This document shows positions 25,096-32,758 of a DNA stretch of 64,000 nt, one piece after another (within the stretch, counting starts at the first letter, position 1; each line of letters starts with the position of its first letter). The position numbers and the translations under genes were made by a program. This DNA is from Bacilli bacterium (GTDB taxonomy: Bacteria; Bacillota_I; Bacilli_A; RFN20; CAG-826), in the NCBI GenBank assembly GCA_017468925.1, contig JAFUHI010000007.1, forward strand, positions 84,013 to 148,012, given 5' to 3'. The notes under the pieces were generated by a model. That model was not told where the DNA came from. It saw nothing but the letters and a program-made list of their open reading frames with translations, and did not search any database.

Positions 25096-25329
25096 ATGGC
25101 AAGCACTCAATTAGAAGAAATCAAGAAACTATTAGCTGAAAGAGCGGGAAAAGAAACGATTGATGAGGCAGTACAACTAAAAGATCTTGGAATGGATAGC
25201 CTTGATGTCGTCGAATATTGCTTGGAACTTGAGGATAAATACAATATCCAATTTACCCCCGAAGAATTGAGCGAATTTAAGACGGCTGGGGATTTATTCT
25301 CCGCGATGGAAAAGAAACTAGCAAAATAA
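25096..25329 (+). CDS. acpP: Acyl carrier protein
   Basis: This is the 77-residue acidic carrier of fatty-acid synthesis. The phosphopantetheine serine lies in DLGMDSLDVVEY (residue 35). It has the ribosome site AAAGGAGC and appears monocistronic, with its own promoter and tRNA genes following. Confidence 0.95.
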   Translation: MASTQLEEIKKLLAERAGKETIDEAVQLKDLGMDSLDVVEYCLELEDKYNIQFTPEELSEFKTAGDLFSAMEKKLAK

Positions 25330-25406
25330 ATTTGTTTATATTTTGCTTGTATTAATTCATTCACTTATATAAAATTATCCGTGCGCTTTATAGCGCATAG
25401 ATTTGC

Positions 25407-25481
25407 GGGCAGCTAGCTCAATGGCAGAGCAATCGGCTGTTAACCGATCGGTTGTAGGTTCGAGCCCTATGCTGCCCGCCA
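25407..25481 (+). tRNA. tRNA-Asn (GTT)
   Basis: Acceptor GGGCAGC/GCTGCCC, anticodon loop CTGTTAA with GTT, T-loop GTTCGAGCC and encoded CCA. It lies 4 bp before the next tRNA. Confidence 0.95.
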
Positions 25482-25485
25482 TCTT

Positions 25486-25562
25486 GGCCCGTTGGAGAAG
25501 CGGCTTAACTCACATCCCTTTCACGGATGCACTCACGCGTTCGAATCGCGTACGGGTCACCA
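25486..25562 (+). tRNA. tRNA-Glu (TTC)
   Basis: Acceptor GGCCCGT/ACGGGTC, anticodon stem CATCC/GGATG with loop CTTTCAC and anticodon TTC, T-loop and encoded CCA. It marks the left edge of the AT-rich accessory island. Confidence 0.95.
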
Positions 25563-25574
25563 ACTTAATAAATT

Positions 25575-25600
25575 ACTGGATCGTATGATTCAGTTTTTTA
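25575..25600 (+). terminator. Intrinsic terminator after the two tRNAs
   Basis: ACTGGATC-GTAT-GATTCAGT is an 8-bp stem (one G-T pair) followed by TTTTTTAT. Confidence 0.75.
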
Positions 25601-25645
25601 TTTATAAACATTGAGAAAAATATATAAATTACTAAAATATAATAA

Positions 25646-26632
25646 ATGAAAAAATTTGATAAAAATCAAAAAATTCCAACTTTTATCGAAGGTGACTCTT
25701 TCGCTATTTTGAAGACACTTAATGATAAATCAATTGATTGTGTTATCACATCACCACCTTATTTTAGAGAAAGAGAAAAGAATAAACATTTTAACCTTAA
25801 TCAAACTCTTGATTCATACATTGAAAACATTTTATTAATTAGTAGAGAAATAAAAAGAGTTTTAAAAGATGAGGGTAGTTTTTGGCTTAATCTTGGTGAT
25901 AGTTATCAAAAAACCTCTTTGCAATTAATACCTACTAAAATTGCTAGTAAACTTATTGAAGATGGCTGGATTTTAAATAACGATGTTATATGGAAAAAAA
26001 CATCTTACACTCCAACATCTTACAAAAAAAGATTATCCTCCTCATTTGAACATTTCTTTCATTTTGTTAAAACAAATGAATTTTATTACAATCTGATTGC
26101 TTTAGATGCTAAAAAAAGAAGACCCAATATTTCTGATGGCGTTATTAAAACTTCTTCCAATGTCACCGGTGTTAATTATCTAAAAATATTAAGTGATTCA
26201 TCAATTCTTTCTCCTATCCAAAAAGGAAACGCAATCAAAACATTAAAAGAATGTCTTGATGAAGTAAAAGATGGCAAGATTAGCGATTTTCGATTCTTAA
26301 TTAAAGGCCACAATAAAGTTAATAGCGGAAATCGTAAGGAAGAGCTTGAAAATAATGGCTTCATAGTCATTAAATCAAAATATAATAAGCCTTCTGATGT
26401 TTGGGAAATATTGCCTGAGAAGAACAGTATCCACTACGCCCCATTCCCTGAATCGTTAGTTAGTTTTCCAATTATTGTTACTTGTCCTCCCAAAGGGATA
26501 GTCCTTGATCCTTTCGTTGGAAGTGGAACCACTTGTTATGTGGCAATGAAAAATAATAGGAATTCAATTGGTATAGATATAAATAAGGATTTTATTAAAT
26601 ATGCTAAAAGAAGATGCTTTAAAGAAGATTGA
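25646..26632 (+). CDS. DNA methyltransferase (beta-class, N4-cytosine or N6-adenine)
   Basis: The 328-residue amino-methyltransferase has the catalytic motif IV TSPPY (residues 35-39) ahead of the SAM-binding motif I (FVGSGTT, from residue 290). This order marks the beta class; SPPY favours m4C but does not prove it. The target recognition region lies between. No intact restriction enzyme is adjacent, so it may be solitary; a 43-codon frame overlaps its 3' end. A TAAAAT box 7 nt before the ATG and no ribosome site suggest a leaderless message. A decayed copy of its first codons lies at 35240. Confidence 0.9.
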   Translation: MKKFDKNQKIPTFIEGDSFAILKTLNDKSIDCVITSPPYFREREKNKHFNLNQTLDSYIENILLISREIKRVLKDEGSFWLNLGDSYQKTSLQLIPTKIASKLIEDGWILNNDVIWKKTSYTPTSYKKRLSSSFEHFFHFVKTNEFYYNLIALDAKKRRPNISDGVIKTSSNVTGVNYLKILSDSSILSPIQKGNAIKTLKECLDEVKDGKISDFRFLIKGHNKVNSGNRKEELENNGFIVIKSKYNKPSDVWEILPEKNSIHYAPFPESLVSFPIIVTCPPKGIVLDPFVGSGTTCYVAMKNNRNSIGIDINKDFIKYAKRRCFKED

Positions 26633-26732
26633 ATATTATTGTGAGAAAGATAAAAGTGTTATCTGTCCATTTTCTAATGAAAAACGCAGCAAAGAAAGGC
26701 TGCATGACAGAAACTCAAAGAAAGTAGACTAA
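26601..26732 (+). CDS. Short ORF overlapping the methyltransferase, possible restriction-gene remnant
   Basis: A 43-codon frame (MLKEDALKKIEYYCEKDKSV...) starts inside the methyltransferase 3' end in another frame. Overlapping partner genes are common in restriction-modification loci, so this could be the stump of a nuclease gene. No domain is recognisable and the coding status is uncertain. Confidence 0.25.
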   Translation: MLKEDALKKIEYYCEKDKSVICPFSNEKRSKERLHDRNSKKVD

Positions 26733-26750
26733 TATGCTTTAAAGATGAAA

Positions 26751-26770
26751 TTGACCTTAAATGGTCTTTC
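26751..26770 (+). repeat. Short hairpin GACC-TTAAA-TGGTC, copy 1
   Basis: TTGACCTTAAATGGTCTTTC forms a small hairpin with a T-rich tail. The same motif recurs at 27411-27432, on the other side of the membrane-protein gene. Confidence 0.5.
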
Positions 26771-26796
26771 TTAATGTTTGTTGCTATAATGCCTTT

Positions 26797-27366
26797 ATGG
26801 AAGAAACAAATTTAATTAACACTCCTATTTTAAGCAAGAAAGAAAATACAGCAAAGATTATATCTATCATTGTCTTTTCTCTTATTGTTACAGCGTTTAT
26901 CGCTACACTTGCTATAGATATCGCTATTGTGGGTAAAGCAATTGTAATGTTTATATTTTCTTTATTTGCAGCAGTGATGGTGTTTGTTGTTGCGTTTGTA
27001 CTTTTTGTGTTCTCCTGCATATTTGTGTTTGGAATAAAACTACTTGAGTCTCATGGCTTTTGGCCAATTAACTGGGCTGTTACTACTTTTAAACAGATAA
27101 ATGCAGACTATACGTTAACCAGTTCTCAAATATCAACATTCTCTATTCTTAGGATTATTATATTTGCTGTTTGTATATTATCTTTTATAGCCTCTATAGT
27201 CGTGCTATCACTAATAAGAGTACCTAAAAAAGAAAAAGGACAACTAAAGGTTAAAACAGGCAATAACAAATTATCAAAAGCCTTTGGTGTTATTTCATTA
27301 ATTATGTCTATCCTTGGTGCATTTACATCAATGGGAGCATTGTTAATTATTTCAGCATTGAATTAA
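26797..27366 (+). CDS. Island membrane protein (189 aa), unknown
   Basis: The protein has about four hydrophobic helices (residues ~22-45, 50-80, ~120-145, ~168-188) and a basic loop (RVPKKEKGQLKVK). I do not recognise the family. The start is the ATG at 26797, which lies 6 nt after an extended TGCTATAAT box, pointing to a leaderless message. The gene is flanked by two copies of a GACCTTAA-type hairpin and followed by island repeat R1. Confidence 0.6.
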   Translation: MEETNLINTPILSKKENTAKIISIIVFSLIVTAFIATLAIDIAIVGKAIVMFIFSLFAAVMVFVVAFVLFVFSCIFVFGIKLLESHGFWPINWAVTTFKQINADYTLTSSQISTFSILRIIIFAVCILSFIASIVVLSLIRVPKKEKGQLKVKTGNNKLSKAFGVISLIMSILGAFTSMGALLIISALN

Positions 27367-27410
27367 TATTTTTTTTGGATTTGTTAATACACTTATTCTA
27401 AAAATGAAGA

Positions 27411-27432
27411 ATGACCTTAATTGGTCTTTTTC
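27411..27432 (+). terminator. Hairpin GACC-TTAAT-TGGTC, copy 2, terminator-like
   Basis: ATGACCTTAATTGGTC is followed by TTTTTC. It matches the hairpin at 26751 and probably ends the membrane-protein transcript. Confidence 0.5.
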
Positions 27433-27449
27433 TAAATATTTAGTTAAAT

Positions 27450-27478
27450 AGGATTGATACAATGTGTCAGTCCTTTTT
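27450..27478 (+). repeat. Island repeat R1, terminator-like hairpin
   Basis: AGGATTGATACA and TGTGTCAGTCCT-type arms form a ~12-bp stem with G-U pairs, followed by TTTTT. It is preceded by TTAGTTAAATA, as in R4. Related copies are at 30492, 32259, 33510 and a diverged one at 35170, all in the same orientation. Confidence 0.8.
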
Positions 27479-27499
27479 ATTTTTTGCTTAACTAGAAAC

Positions 27500-27820
27500 T
27501 TATAACGATTTGTAATAACTGCCAAATACTTCCATTGAATCAATAATTGGCATTAGTTCTTTGCCTAATTTACTAAGAGAATATTCAACGTGTGGAGGGT
27601 TGGTTTTGTAGTCAGTTCTAATAACTAGTCCATCATCAATCATTTCTCTTAGGGAGCTCGTTAAAACTTTTTGAGAAACCCCTTCTAAAGATCTTTGGAG
27701 TTCATTGAATCTCCATGGCCTAGTTCTTAGGTTCCTAATTATTAAGATTTTCCATTTAGAGCCAATTAAAGAAACAGTAGTGGCTACTGGGCAGGAAGGT
27801 AATTCTGATTTATTTTTCAT
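27500..27820 (-). CDS. HxlR family transcriptional regulator
   Basis: This winged-helix regulator (106 residues from the ATG at 27820) has the N-terminal CPVATTVSLIGSKWK segment, with the family's conserved redox-type cysteine, and the RPWRFNELQRSLEGVSQKVL recognition region. A frame extension to 27856 exists, but TATAAT (27827-27832) lies exactly 6 nt before the 27820 ATG, favouring the short leaderless form. It is divergent from the macrodomain operon and separated by a dyad, so it probably controls both. HxlR proteins often sense electrophiles or oxidants. Confidence 0.87.
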   Translation of the reverse strand: MKNKSELPSCPVATTVSLIGSKWKILIIRNLRTRPWRFNELQRSLEGVSQKVLTSSLREMIDDGLVIRTDYKTNPPHVEYSLSKLGKELMPIIDSMEVFGSYYKSL

Positions 27821-27832
27821 ATGTTTATTATA

Positions 27833-27876
27833 GTACGCAGCCATTTTGTTATACATAGTTACTTTTTAGTGCGTAC
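27833..27876. promoter_or_regulatory. Probable HxlR operator between divergent units
   Basis: GTACGCA (27833-27839) and TGCGTAC (27870-27876) are perfect inverted arms, with an inner AGTTACTTTTTAGTGCG dyad. They overlap the hxlR promoter and lie upstream of the macrodomain gene. Confidence 0.45.
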
Positions 27877-27927
27877 TTTTTCACTTTTTATTAATATGTT
27901 TTAATGTTGATGTCAAAGGTGACTAAA

Positions 27928-28674
27928 ATGAGTGATATAAAATGGTGTATTGACTATTTAAAATATTATAACCATATCAAAGATGAAATATCTTATGATT
28001 GGCCAACTTTTAGAGCGCTTTTAAATATCACAACGCCGGTTAATATAAGTGATGAGTTTTATCAAAAACAAGACATAGTCTTGAAAAACATTTTATCTAA
28101 AAAAGAAATAATTGATGTTAAATCTTTTCCTAATGGTGTTTCTCTATATAAAGGCGACATTACTCTATTAAAAGCAGATGCGATAGTGAATGCTTGTAAT
28201 TCTCAAATGTTAGGATGCTTTGTCCCAGGCCATCACTGTATCGATAATGCGATTCATTCCTTTGCCGGTCTTCAAGTAAGAAGAGACATGTTAGAAATAA
28301 TGAATAAACAAGGCCATGAAGAACCTAATGGACAAGTAAAAGTTTCTAGTGGCTATAATTTACCTGCGAAATATATATTCCACACAGTGGGGCCAATCTA
28401 TTCAGGAATGCATAGGGATGAAACTGATTTAGCAAGTTGCTATTATTCTTGTTTAAGAAAAGCTGATGAGATGAAACTAGATTCAATTGTGTTTTGCTCT
28501 TTATCAACAGGAATATTCGGCTTTCCGATTGAAAAAGCCAGCAGAATCGCTATTAAATGTGTTAATTCGTATTTAAAGGAAGAGAACAAGAATATTAGAA
28601 AAGTCATTTTTGATGTCTTTAGTGATAGTGATTTTGAGACATATAAAAAGAACATGAAGGAGGCAGGATTATGA
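27928..28674 (+). CDS. Zinc-dependent macrodomain ADP-ribosyl hydrolase
   Basis: The protein (248 residues) has an N-terminal helical region followed by a macrodomain with KADAIVNACN, the Zn-binding signature LGCFVPGHHCIDNAIH, and YIFHTVGPI and SLSTGIFGFP for the ADP-ribose phosphates. This is the Zn-macro class that removes ADP-ribose from a carrier protein in Staphylococcus and Streptococcus, where it is encoded with a class M sirtuin. I chose the ATG at 27928 because AAAGGTG lies 7 nt upstream; earlier ATGs at 27904 and 27910 lack one. It overlaps the next gene by ATGA. Confidence 0.88.
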   Translation: MSDIKWCIDYLKYYNHIKDEISYDWPTFRALLNITTPVNISDEFYQKQDIVLKNILSKKEIIDVKSFPNGVSLYKGDITLLKADAIVNACNSQMLGCFVPGHHCIDNAIHSFAGLQVRRDMLEIMNKQGHEEPNGQVKVSSGYNLPAKYIFHTVGPIYSGMHRDETDLASCYYSCLRKADEMKLDSIVFCSLSTGIFGFPIEKASRIAIKCVNSYLKEENKNIRKVIFDVFSDSDFETYKKNMKEAGL

Positions 28675-29600
28675 TTATAAATACAGGACAAAGAACAGAT
28701 ATACCAGCCTTCTACTCTAAATGGTTTATGAATCGCATCAAAGAAGGATATGTTTTGGTAAGAAATCCATATTATCCAACAATTGTTACGAAGTTTTTAT
28801 TAAATCCAGATGTGGTGGACGTGATTGGTTTTTGTACGAAAAATCCTCGACCAATGTTTCCCTATCTAGATGAACTGAAAGATTTTGGTCAATTTTGGTA
28901 TGTTTCCATCACTGGTTTTGGTAAAGATTTAGAACCTAATGTTCCTCCGATTGATCAAGTAATTGAAGATTTTAAATTTTTATCTAACAAAGTTGGTAAG
29001 AATGCGATTGGTTGGAGATACACACCAATCATTGTGAATAGCAAATACACAAAAGAATATCACATTACAATGTTTGAACATATCGCTTCCAAATTAGATG
29101 GCTACACCTCTTTAGTAGCATTTGGCTTTGTCGATATTTATCCAAAATTAGAAAAGAATCATCCAGAGATTAAAGATACAGATGACAACACTAAGATTGA
29201 GATAAGCAAAGCATTTATAGAAATTGCTAAAAAACATCACATGGATTTAAGACTTTGTTCTAAAGAAAAGTGGCTTGCTAATTATGGCATTGATATCGAT
29301 GGTTGTATGAGAGTGAAAGACTATGAGAATAGCATTGATTCAAAATTAGATGTTAAACAAAAAATGGAAGCGAGAAAGAATTATTGTGCTTGCTATCTTT
29401 CTAATGATATTGGCTCATATAATTCTTGTATGCATTTATGTAAGTATTGCTACGCGAACGGAAACGAGATGACGATTAGAAAGAATTATAGAGATCATGA
29501 TGATAACTCCCCTTTATTAATAGGCCATATTAATCGAGAAGATAAGATAAGGCTTGCAAAGCAAGAGTCTTATAAAAATAACGCCATTACTTTATTTTGA
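28671..29600 (+). CDS. DUF1848 family protein with C-terminal Cys cluster
   Basis: The 309-residue protein begins MIINTGQRTDIPAFYSKW, as DUF1848 proteins do, and carries a cysteine cluster C-x3-C-x2-C (Cys253, Cys257, Cys260) with further cysteines (CAC) a few residues before. That spacing equals the radical-SAM cluster motif but sits at the C-terminus. The biochemical function of the family is unknown. It has the ribosome site GGAGG and is translationally coupled to the macrodomain gene. Its position between the macrodomain and the sirtuin makes it a candidate target or effector of ADP-ribosylation (inference). Confidence 0.83.
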   Translation: MIINTGQRTDIPAFYSKWFMNRIKEGYVLVRNPYYPTIVTKFLLNPDVVDVIGFCTKNPRPMFPYLDELKDFGQFWYVSITGFGKDLEPNVPPIDQVIEDFKFLSNKVGKNAIGWRYTPIIVNSKYTKEYHITMFEHIASKLDGYTSLVAFGFVDIYPKLEKNHPEIKDTDDNTKIEISKAFIEIAKKHHMDLRLCSKEKWLANYGIDIDGCMRVKDYENSIDSKLDVKQKMEARKNYCACYLSNDIGSYNSCMHLCKYCYANGNEMTIRKNYRDHDDNSPLLIGHINREDKIRLAKQESYKNNAITLF

Positions 29601-29602
29601 TT

Positions 29603-30421
29603 ATGAAAGAAACAGAAAGAATTAAAGAACTTATAGAAGAAGCTGATGCGATAGTTATTGGTGGCGGTGCTGGGCTATCAACTGCCGCCGGCTTTGAATA
29701 TGGTGGAGATTATTTTTTAAAAAACTTCCCCGATATCAATAAGAAATATGGCTATACCGATATGTATAGTGCGGGATTTCACCAATTTTTAATGAGCGAA
29801 GAAAAGTGGGGCTATTGGTGTAGATTTATCTATTTACAGAGATATAAAGAAGGAGCAAAACCTCTTTATAAAAAACTTTATGAAATGGTCAAAGATAAGA
29901 ATTATTTTGTGATTACCACTAATGTTGATCACCAATTCCAACTAGCGGGTTTTTCTAAAGAAAGATTATTTTATACGCAAGGTGACTATGGTTTATTTCA
30001 ATGTTCTAAACCATGTCATAAAAAGACATATGATAATGAAAAACAAATATTGGAAATGATTCATTCTCTTAAAGATAGCTTAATTCCCACTCACCTTATT
30101 CCTAAATGTCCAATATGTGGAGAAGAAATGAGCATGAATTTAAGAAGCGATAATACATTCGTGGAAGATGAAGGATGGCATAACGCCGCTCATAGATATG
30201 AACAATTTTTAAATGATAACAAAGATAAAAAGATACTGTTTTTAGAGTTAGGAGTGGGGTGGAATACACCTGGTATCATTAAATATCCATTTATGAGAAT
30301 GACATATAATTTAAGAGATGCTTTTTATGTTTGCGTTAATAAAGGGTTCAACCGCATTCCAGAAGAAATAAAAGATAAGTCAATTGTTTTAGATGACGAT
30401 ATTAATTTGCTGGTGAAATAA
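29603..30421 (+). CDS. Class M sirtuin-like protein (SirTM), probable protein ADP-ribosyltransferase
   Basis: The 272-residue protein has the NAD loop GGGAGLSTAAGF (residues 20-31), the TTNVDHQFQLAGF active-site region replacing the canonical TQNVDGLH, and a zinc ribbon with CSKPC and CPICG. SirTM proteins in Staphylococcus and Streptococcus transfer ADP-ribose to a lipoylated GcvH-like protein and show little deacylation. Those target genes (gcvH-L, lplA2) are absent here. It starts 2 bp after the DUF1848 stop without a ribosome site of its own, so it depends on coupling. Confidence 0.87.
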   Translation: MKETERIKELIEEADAIVIGGGAGLSTAAGFEYGGDYFLKNFPDINKKYGYTDMYSAGFHQFLMSEEKWGYWCRFIYLQRYKEGAKPLYKKLYEMVKDKNYFVITTNVDHQFQLAGFSKERLFYTQGDYGLFQCSKPCHKKTYDNEKQILEMIHSLKDSLIPTHLIPKCPICGEEMSMNLRSDNTFVEDEGWHNAAHRYEQFLNDNKDKKILFLELGVGWNTPGIIKYPFMRMTYNLRDAFYVCVNKGFNRIPEEIKDKSIVLDDDINLLVK

Positions 30422-30453
30422 TTAGTGTTGCGCAATTTAGCGAGGTGTTCGGT

Positions 30454-30520
30454 TGTATCAAAACACTGTAACCCTGCCAATGTTGATTAATAGGATTGAT
30501 ACATATGTGTCAGTCCTTTT
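30454..30520 (+). repeat. Island repeat R2 (long form)
   Basis: TGTATCA (30454-30460), a 36-nt spacer and TGATACA (30497-30503) lead into the terminator hairpin ...TGTGTCAGTCC and TTTT. R3 has the same arms with the same 36-nt spacing. Confidence 0.75.
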
Positions 30521-30753
30521 CATTTTATTTCTTCTGCTTCAATAAAATCCACCCAGCTGCCATAGTCATAATTTCTTTTTGTTTCAGAAGTGTGGATTGT
30601 TCTAACATACGGTACTTTTCTTTTTATGGAGTCAGGCAATATTTCTAATGGATTTACATCATCAATATTTTCTGCTTCGGTTGTTAATGTCTTATATATT
30701 ATTTGTATTTCACAAACGCTGCCTTTTCCCCATTTTAAAATAAACTTTTTCAT
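30520..30753 (-). CDS. Small protein (77 aa) coupled to the YhcG nuclease
   Basis: The soluble protein begins MKKFILKWGKGSVCEIQ; no family is recognised. Its ATG overlaps the TGA of the upstream YhcG-type gene (ATGA) and it has the ribosome site GGAAGGAT, so it is co-translated. It may be an accessory or immunity-like partner of the nuclease (inference). Confidence 0.6.
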   Translation of the reverse strand: MKKFILKWGKGSVCEIQIIYKTLTTEAENIDDVNPLEILPDSIKRKVPYVRTIHTSETKRNYDYGSWVDFIEAEEIK

Positions 30754-31766
30754 TTTATATCCTTCCCTTCTTTTGAATCGTTGGTTAATTCTAGAGATGA
30801 ATCATTATCTTCTGTTTTGTCTATTGAGTTTAATTTGTTTGCCAAATATGCAGGTAAATCTTCAAAAAGCTTATATTTTGAAACTCCAATCGGTGTTTTC
30901 AAGCCTTTGAAAGAAGTTTCTACAACATAATTGTCCGCTGTTTTGCATAACAATATTCCTATTGTTTCATTGTCGGTTTCTGTTTTTTCTAAATCATCAA
31001 TTGCGTTGACATAAAAGTTTAACTGGCCAAAGTCAGCAGGGGTGATATCTTCTAATTTCACTTCTATAACAACGTAAGCATGTACTTTAGTGTGGTACAT
31101 TAACAAATCGATGAAAAAGTTCTTGCCGGTTGGAGTCATTAATTTATATTCGCGGCCCACCAATGCGAATCCTGTACCAAGTTCTTGAAGAAATAATAAG
31201 ATGTTATCAATAAGCTTGTCTTTTAGACTTTTTTCATCTGTAACCTCATTTTTGCTTATAAAATCAAAAGCCAGTGTGTCTTTTATAATGCCTTGAATAT
31301 AAGAATTCTCATCTGAAGCAGCGGGCAAAATTTTTTGTCTTTGATAGGCCTGTAATTCAAATTGTTTTATCACAATTGCTCTTGACCATCTGTTTTTGTA
31401 TGCTTGGTTAATATACCATAACGCTTCTTCCTTTGAAGAAGATTTTTGAATTATAACCCTCGATAAAGTACTCCAAGGAATTTGGGTCACAGGTTGTGAC
31501 CTAATTTCATTTTCTGAAAAGAAATGTGCAAATTGTGACATCTTTTTAAGTTGTTCATAAGAATATCCTTTGCCATAATCTTTCAGGTCATCAGCAAGTC
31601 TTTGTATAAATTTATTACCCCATTCCTTTCTTTGATTGATAATTGTACCAATTTGGTAATAAGTGATGATCATAGCGCTATTAACTACTACCATAGCCTT
31701 GTTGCGATTTTCTGTAATCGTCTCTTTGATTTTTACTAAATCATCAAAGTATTCTTTTTGTTCCAT
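30750..31766 (-). CDS. YhcG/DUF1016 family PD-(D/E)xK nuclease
   Basis: The 338-residue protein has an N-terminal DUF1016 helical domain (SAMIITYYQIGTIIN, GKGYSYEQLKKM) and a C-terminal YhcG nuclease domain with the PD-(D/E)xK residues in FFIDLLMYHTK and VVIEVKLED. The family occurs in accessory islands and is linked to recombination or defence without an established mechanism. It has a good ribosome site (AAGGAGGAGAG). It forms a two-gene unit with the 77-residue protein, next to a structured non-coding segment. Confidence 0.87.
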   Translation of the reverse strand: MEQKEYFDDLVKIKETITENRNKAMVVVNSAMIITYYQIGTIINQRKEWGNKFIQRLADDLKDYGKGYSYEQLKKMSQFAHFFSENEIRSQPVTQIPWSTLSRVIIQKSSSKEEALWYINQAYKNRWSRAIVIKQFELQAYQRQKILPAASDENSYIQGIIKDTLAFDFISKNEVTDEKSLKDKLIDNILLFLQELGTGFALVGREYKLMTPTGKNFFIDLLMYHTKVHAYVVIEVKLEDITPADFGQLNFYVNAIDDLEKTETDNETIGILLCKTADNYVVETSFKGLKTPIGVSKYKLFEDLPAYLANKLNSIDKTEDNDSSLELTNDSKEGKDIK

Positions 31767-31835
31767 TCAACTCTCCTCCTTATTAGAACAAATAATTAAG
31801 TGTTCTTAAGATGAGAAAAAAGCCACCCAACTCAA

Positions 31836-32131
31836 AAACACCTTTTGTAACTAACTGCTGATATCCCTACCAACCATAGTTACTGGTGTTTCATCCCTCG
31901 TTGGATGGCCTCTGATTCAAATAAAATATATTTGTGTGGAGCGTGGGTAATATTGGTGCATAAACCGTGTCCCAATGGTCGCCATTTGTTCATGTGCCGC
32001 CTTTACCTTCTGGGCGATGCTTTCCACAACGCAAGATCCTAACACGTCCAATCTTGCGGTCTCTATCAGGGTGTCCTATCGTTTGCCTGCGTATGGTCGA
32101 CTTTGCTACAGCTAGTTCATAGCGCCGATAG
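31836..32131. ncRNA. Candidate structured RNA of about 300 nt
   Basis: This gene-free segment is clearly more GC-rich than the surrounding island and carries many perfect inverted repeats. AAACACC (31836) pairs with GGTGTTT (31885); nested inside, GTAACTA (31847) pairs with TAGTTAC (31877). CATCC/GGATG lies at 31892/31903, AATGG-TCG-CCATT at 31974, CGCAAGAT (32030) pairs with ATCTTGCG (32051), and CTATCG (32076) pairs with CGATAG (32126). Read on the minus strand, the left end resembles from memory the structured right end (omega RNA) of TnpB-type insertion elements, but no tnpB frame is adjacent. Strand and identity are unproven. Confidence 0.5.
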
Positions 32132-32220
32132 TCTGCTAATAAATATAAATTTATTATATAACATTTATGGTGCTAATCAAATGATACATTATGTAGCATG
32201 ATAGAAATAAACGTAGAGTC

Positions 32221-32290
32221 GTATCATTTCTGTACATTTAGGCCAATTTAATTGAATAAGATTGATACAATGTGTTAGCCTTTTTTCTTT
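32221..32290 (+). repeat. Island repeat R3 (long form)
   Basis: GTATCA (32221), a 36-nt spacer, TGATACA (32263-32269) and TGTGTTAG precede CCTTTTTTC. Alignment with R2 shows the shared CCAAT and ATTGATAC blocks. Confidence 0.75.
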
Positions 32291-32378
32291 GATTAGTATC
32301 TACAATTAATTTAAGCAACAAATTGCATTTATTAATGATTCCATCTATATTACGTTATGGAAAAGAAGGTAAGAGATT

Positions 32379-32693
32379 ATGACTCCTATTGAAATTGCTG
32401 TTTTGATTCTATCAAGTGTTGATGCATTGTGCTGCGTGATTTGTCGAGTTCCTCAAATAGTGAGGCTTATTAAATTAAAAGAATCACAAGCTATTTCTAT
32501 TCCTTTTTGGGCGTGTAATATTTTATCTTGTGCAATGTGTATTACCGCTTATTCTTTACAGTTATCAATTGGCAATATCTCAATGATTATATTTTTATGC
32601 TCCGCTACGATGAATTTAATCTTAAATACATTGACCCTTATTTTGGTAAGAAAATATCGCAAAAATAACCTTAAAAGACAAGAAGCGAATTAA
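32379..32693 (+). CDS. SemiSWEET / PQ-loop family transporter
   Basis: The 104-residue protein has three membrane helices and the PQ-loop motif in RVPQIVRLIKLKESQ with the following IPFW, the half-transporter form that dimerises to move sugars or other small solutes. It has a modest ribosome site (AAGG). It shares a module with the MTA/SAH nucleosidase between repeats R3 and R4. Confidence 0.75.
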   Translation: MTPIEIAVLILSSVDALCCVICRVPQIVRLIKLKESQAISIPFWACNILSCAMCITAYSLQLSIGNISMIIFLCSATMNLILNTLTLILVRKYRKNNLKRQEAN

Positions 32694-32758
32694 TAAATTA
32701 TTGTTTATTGGCAATAATCTATATCGTTTTTTAAATAAATTTGTATATCATTAAAAAT

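Noticed and set aside
25403..25588. 61-codon frame on the plus strand
   Set aside because: It runs through the tRNA-Asn and tRNA-Glu genes; the peptide is a translated tRNA artefact.
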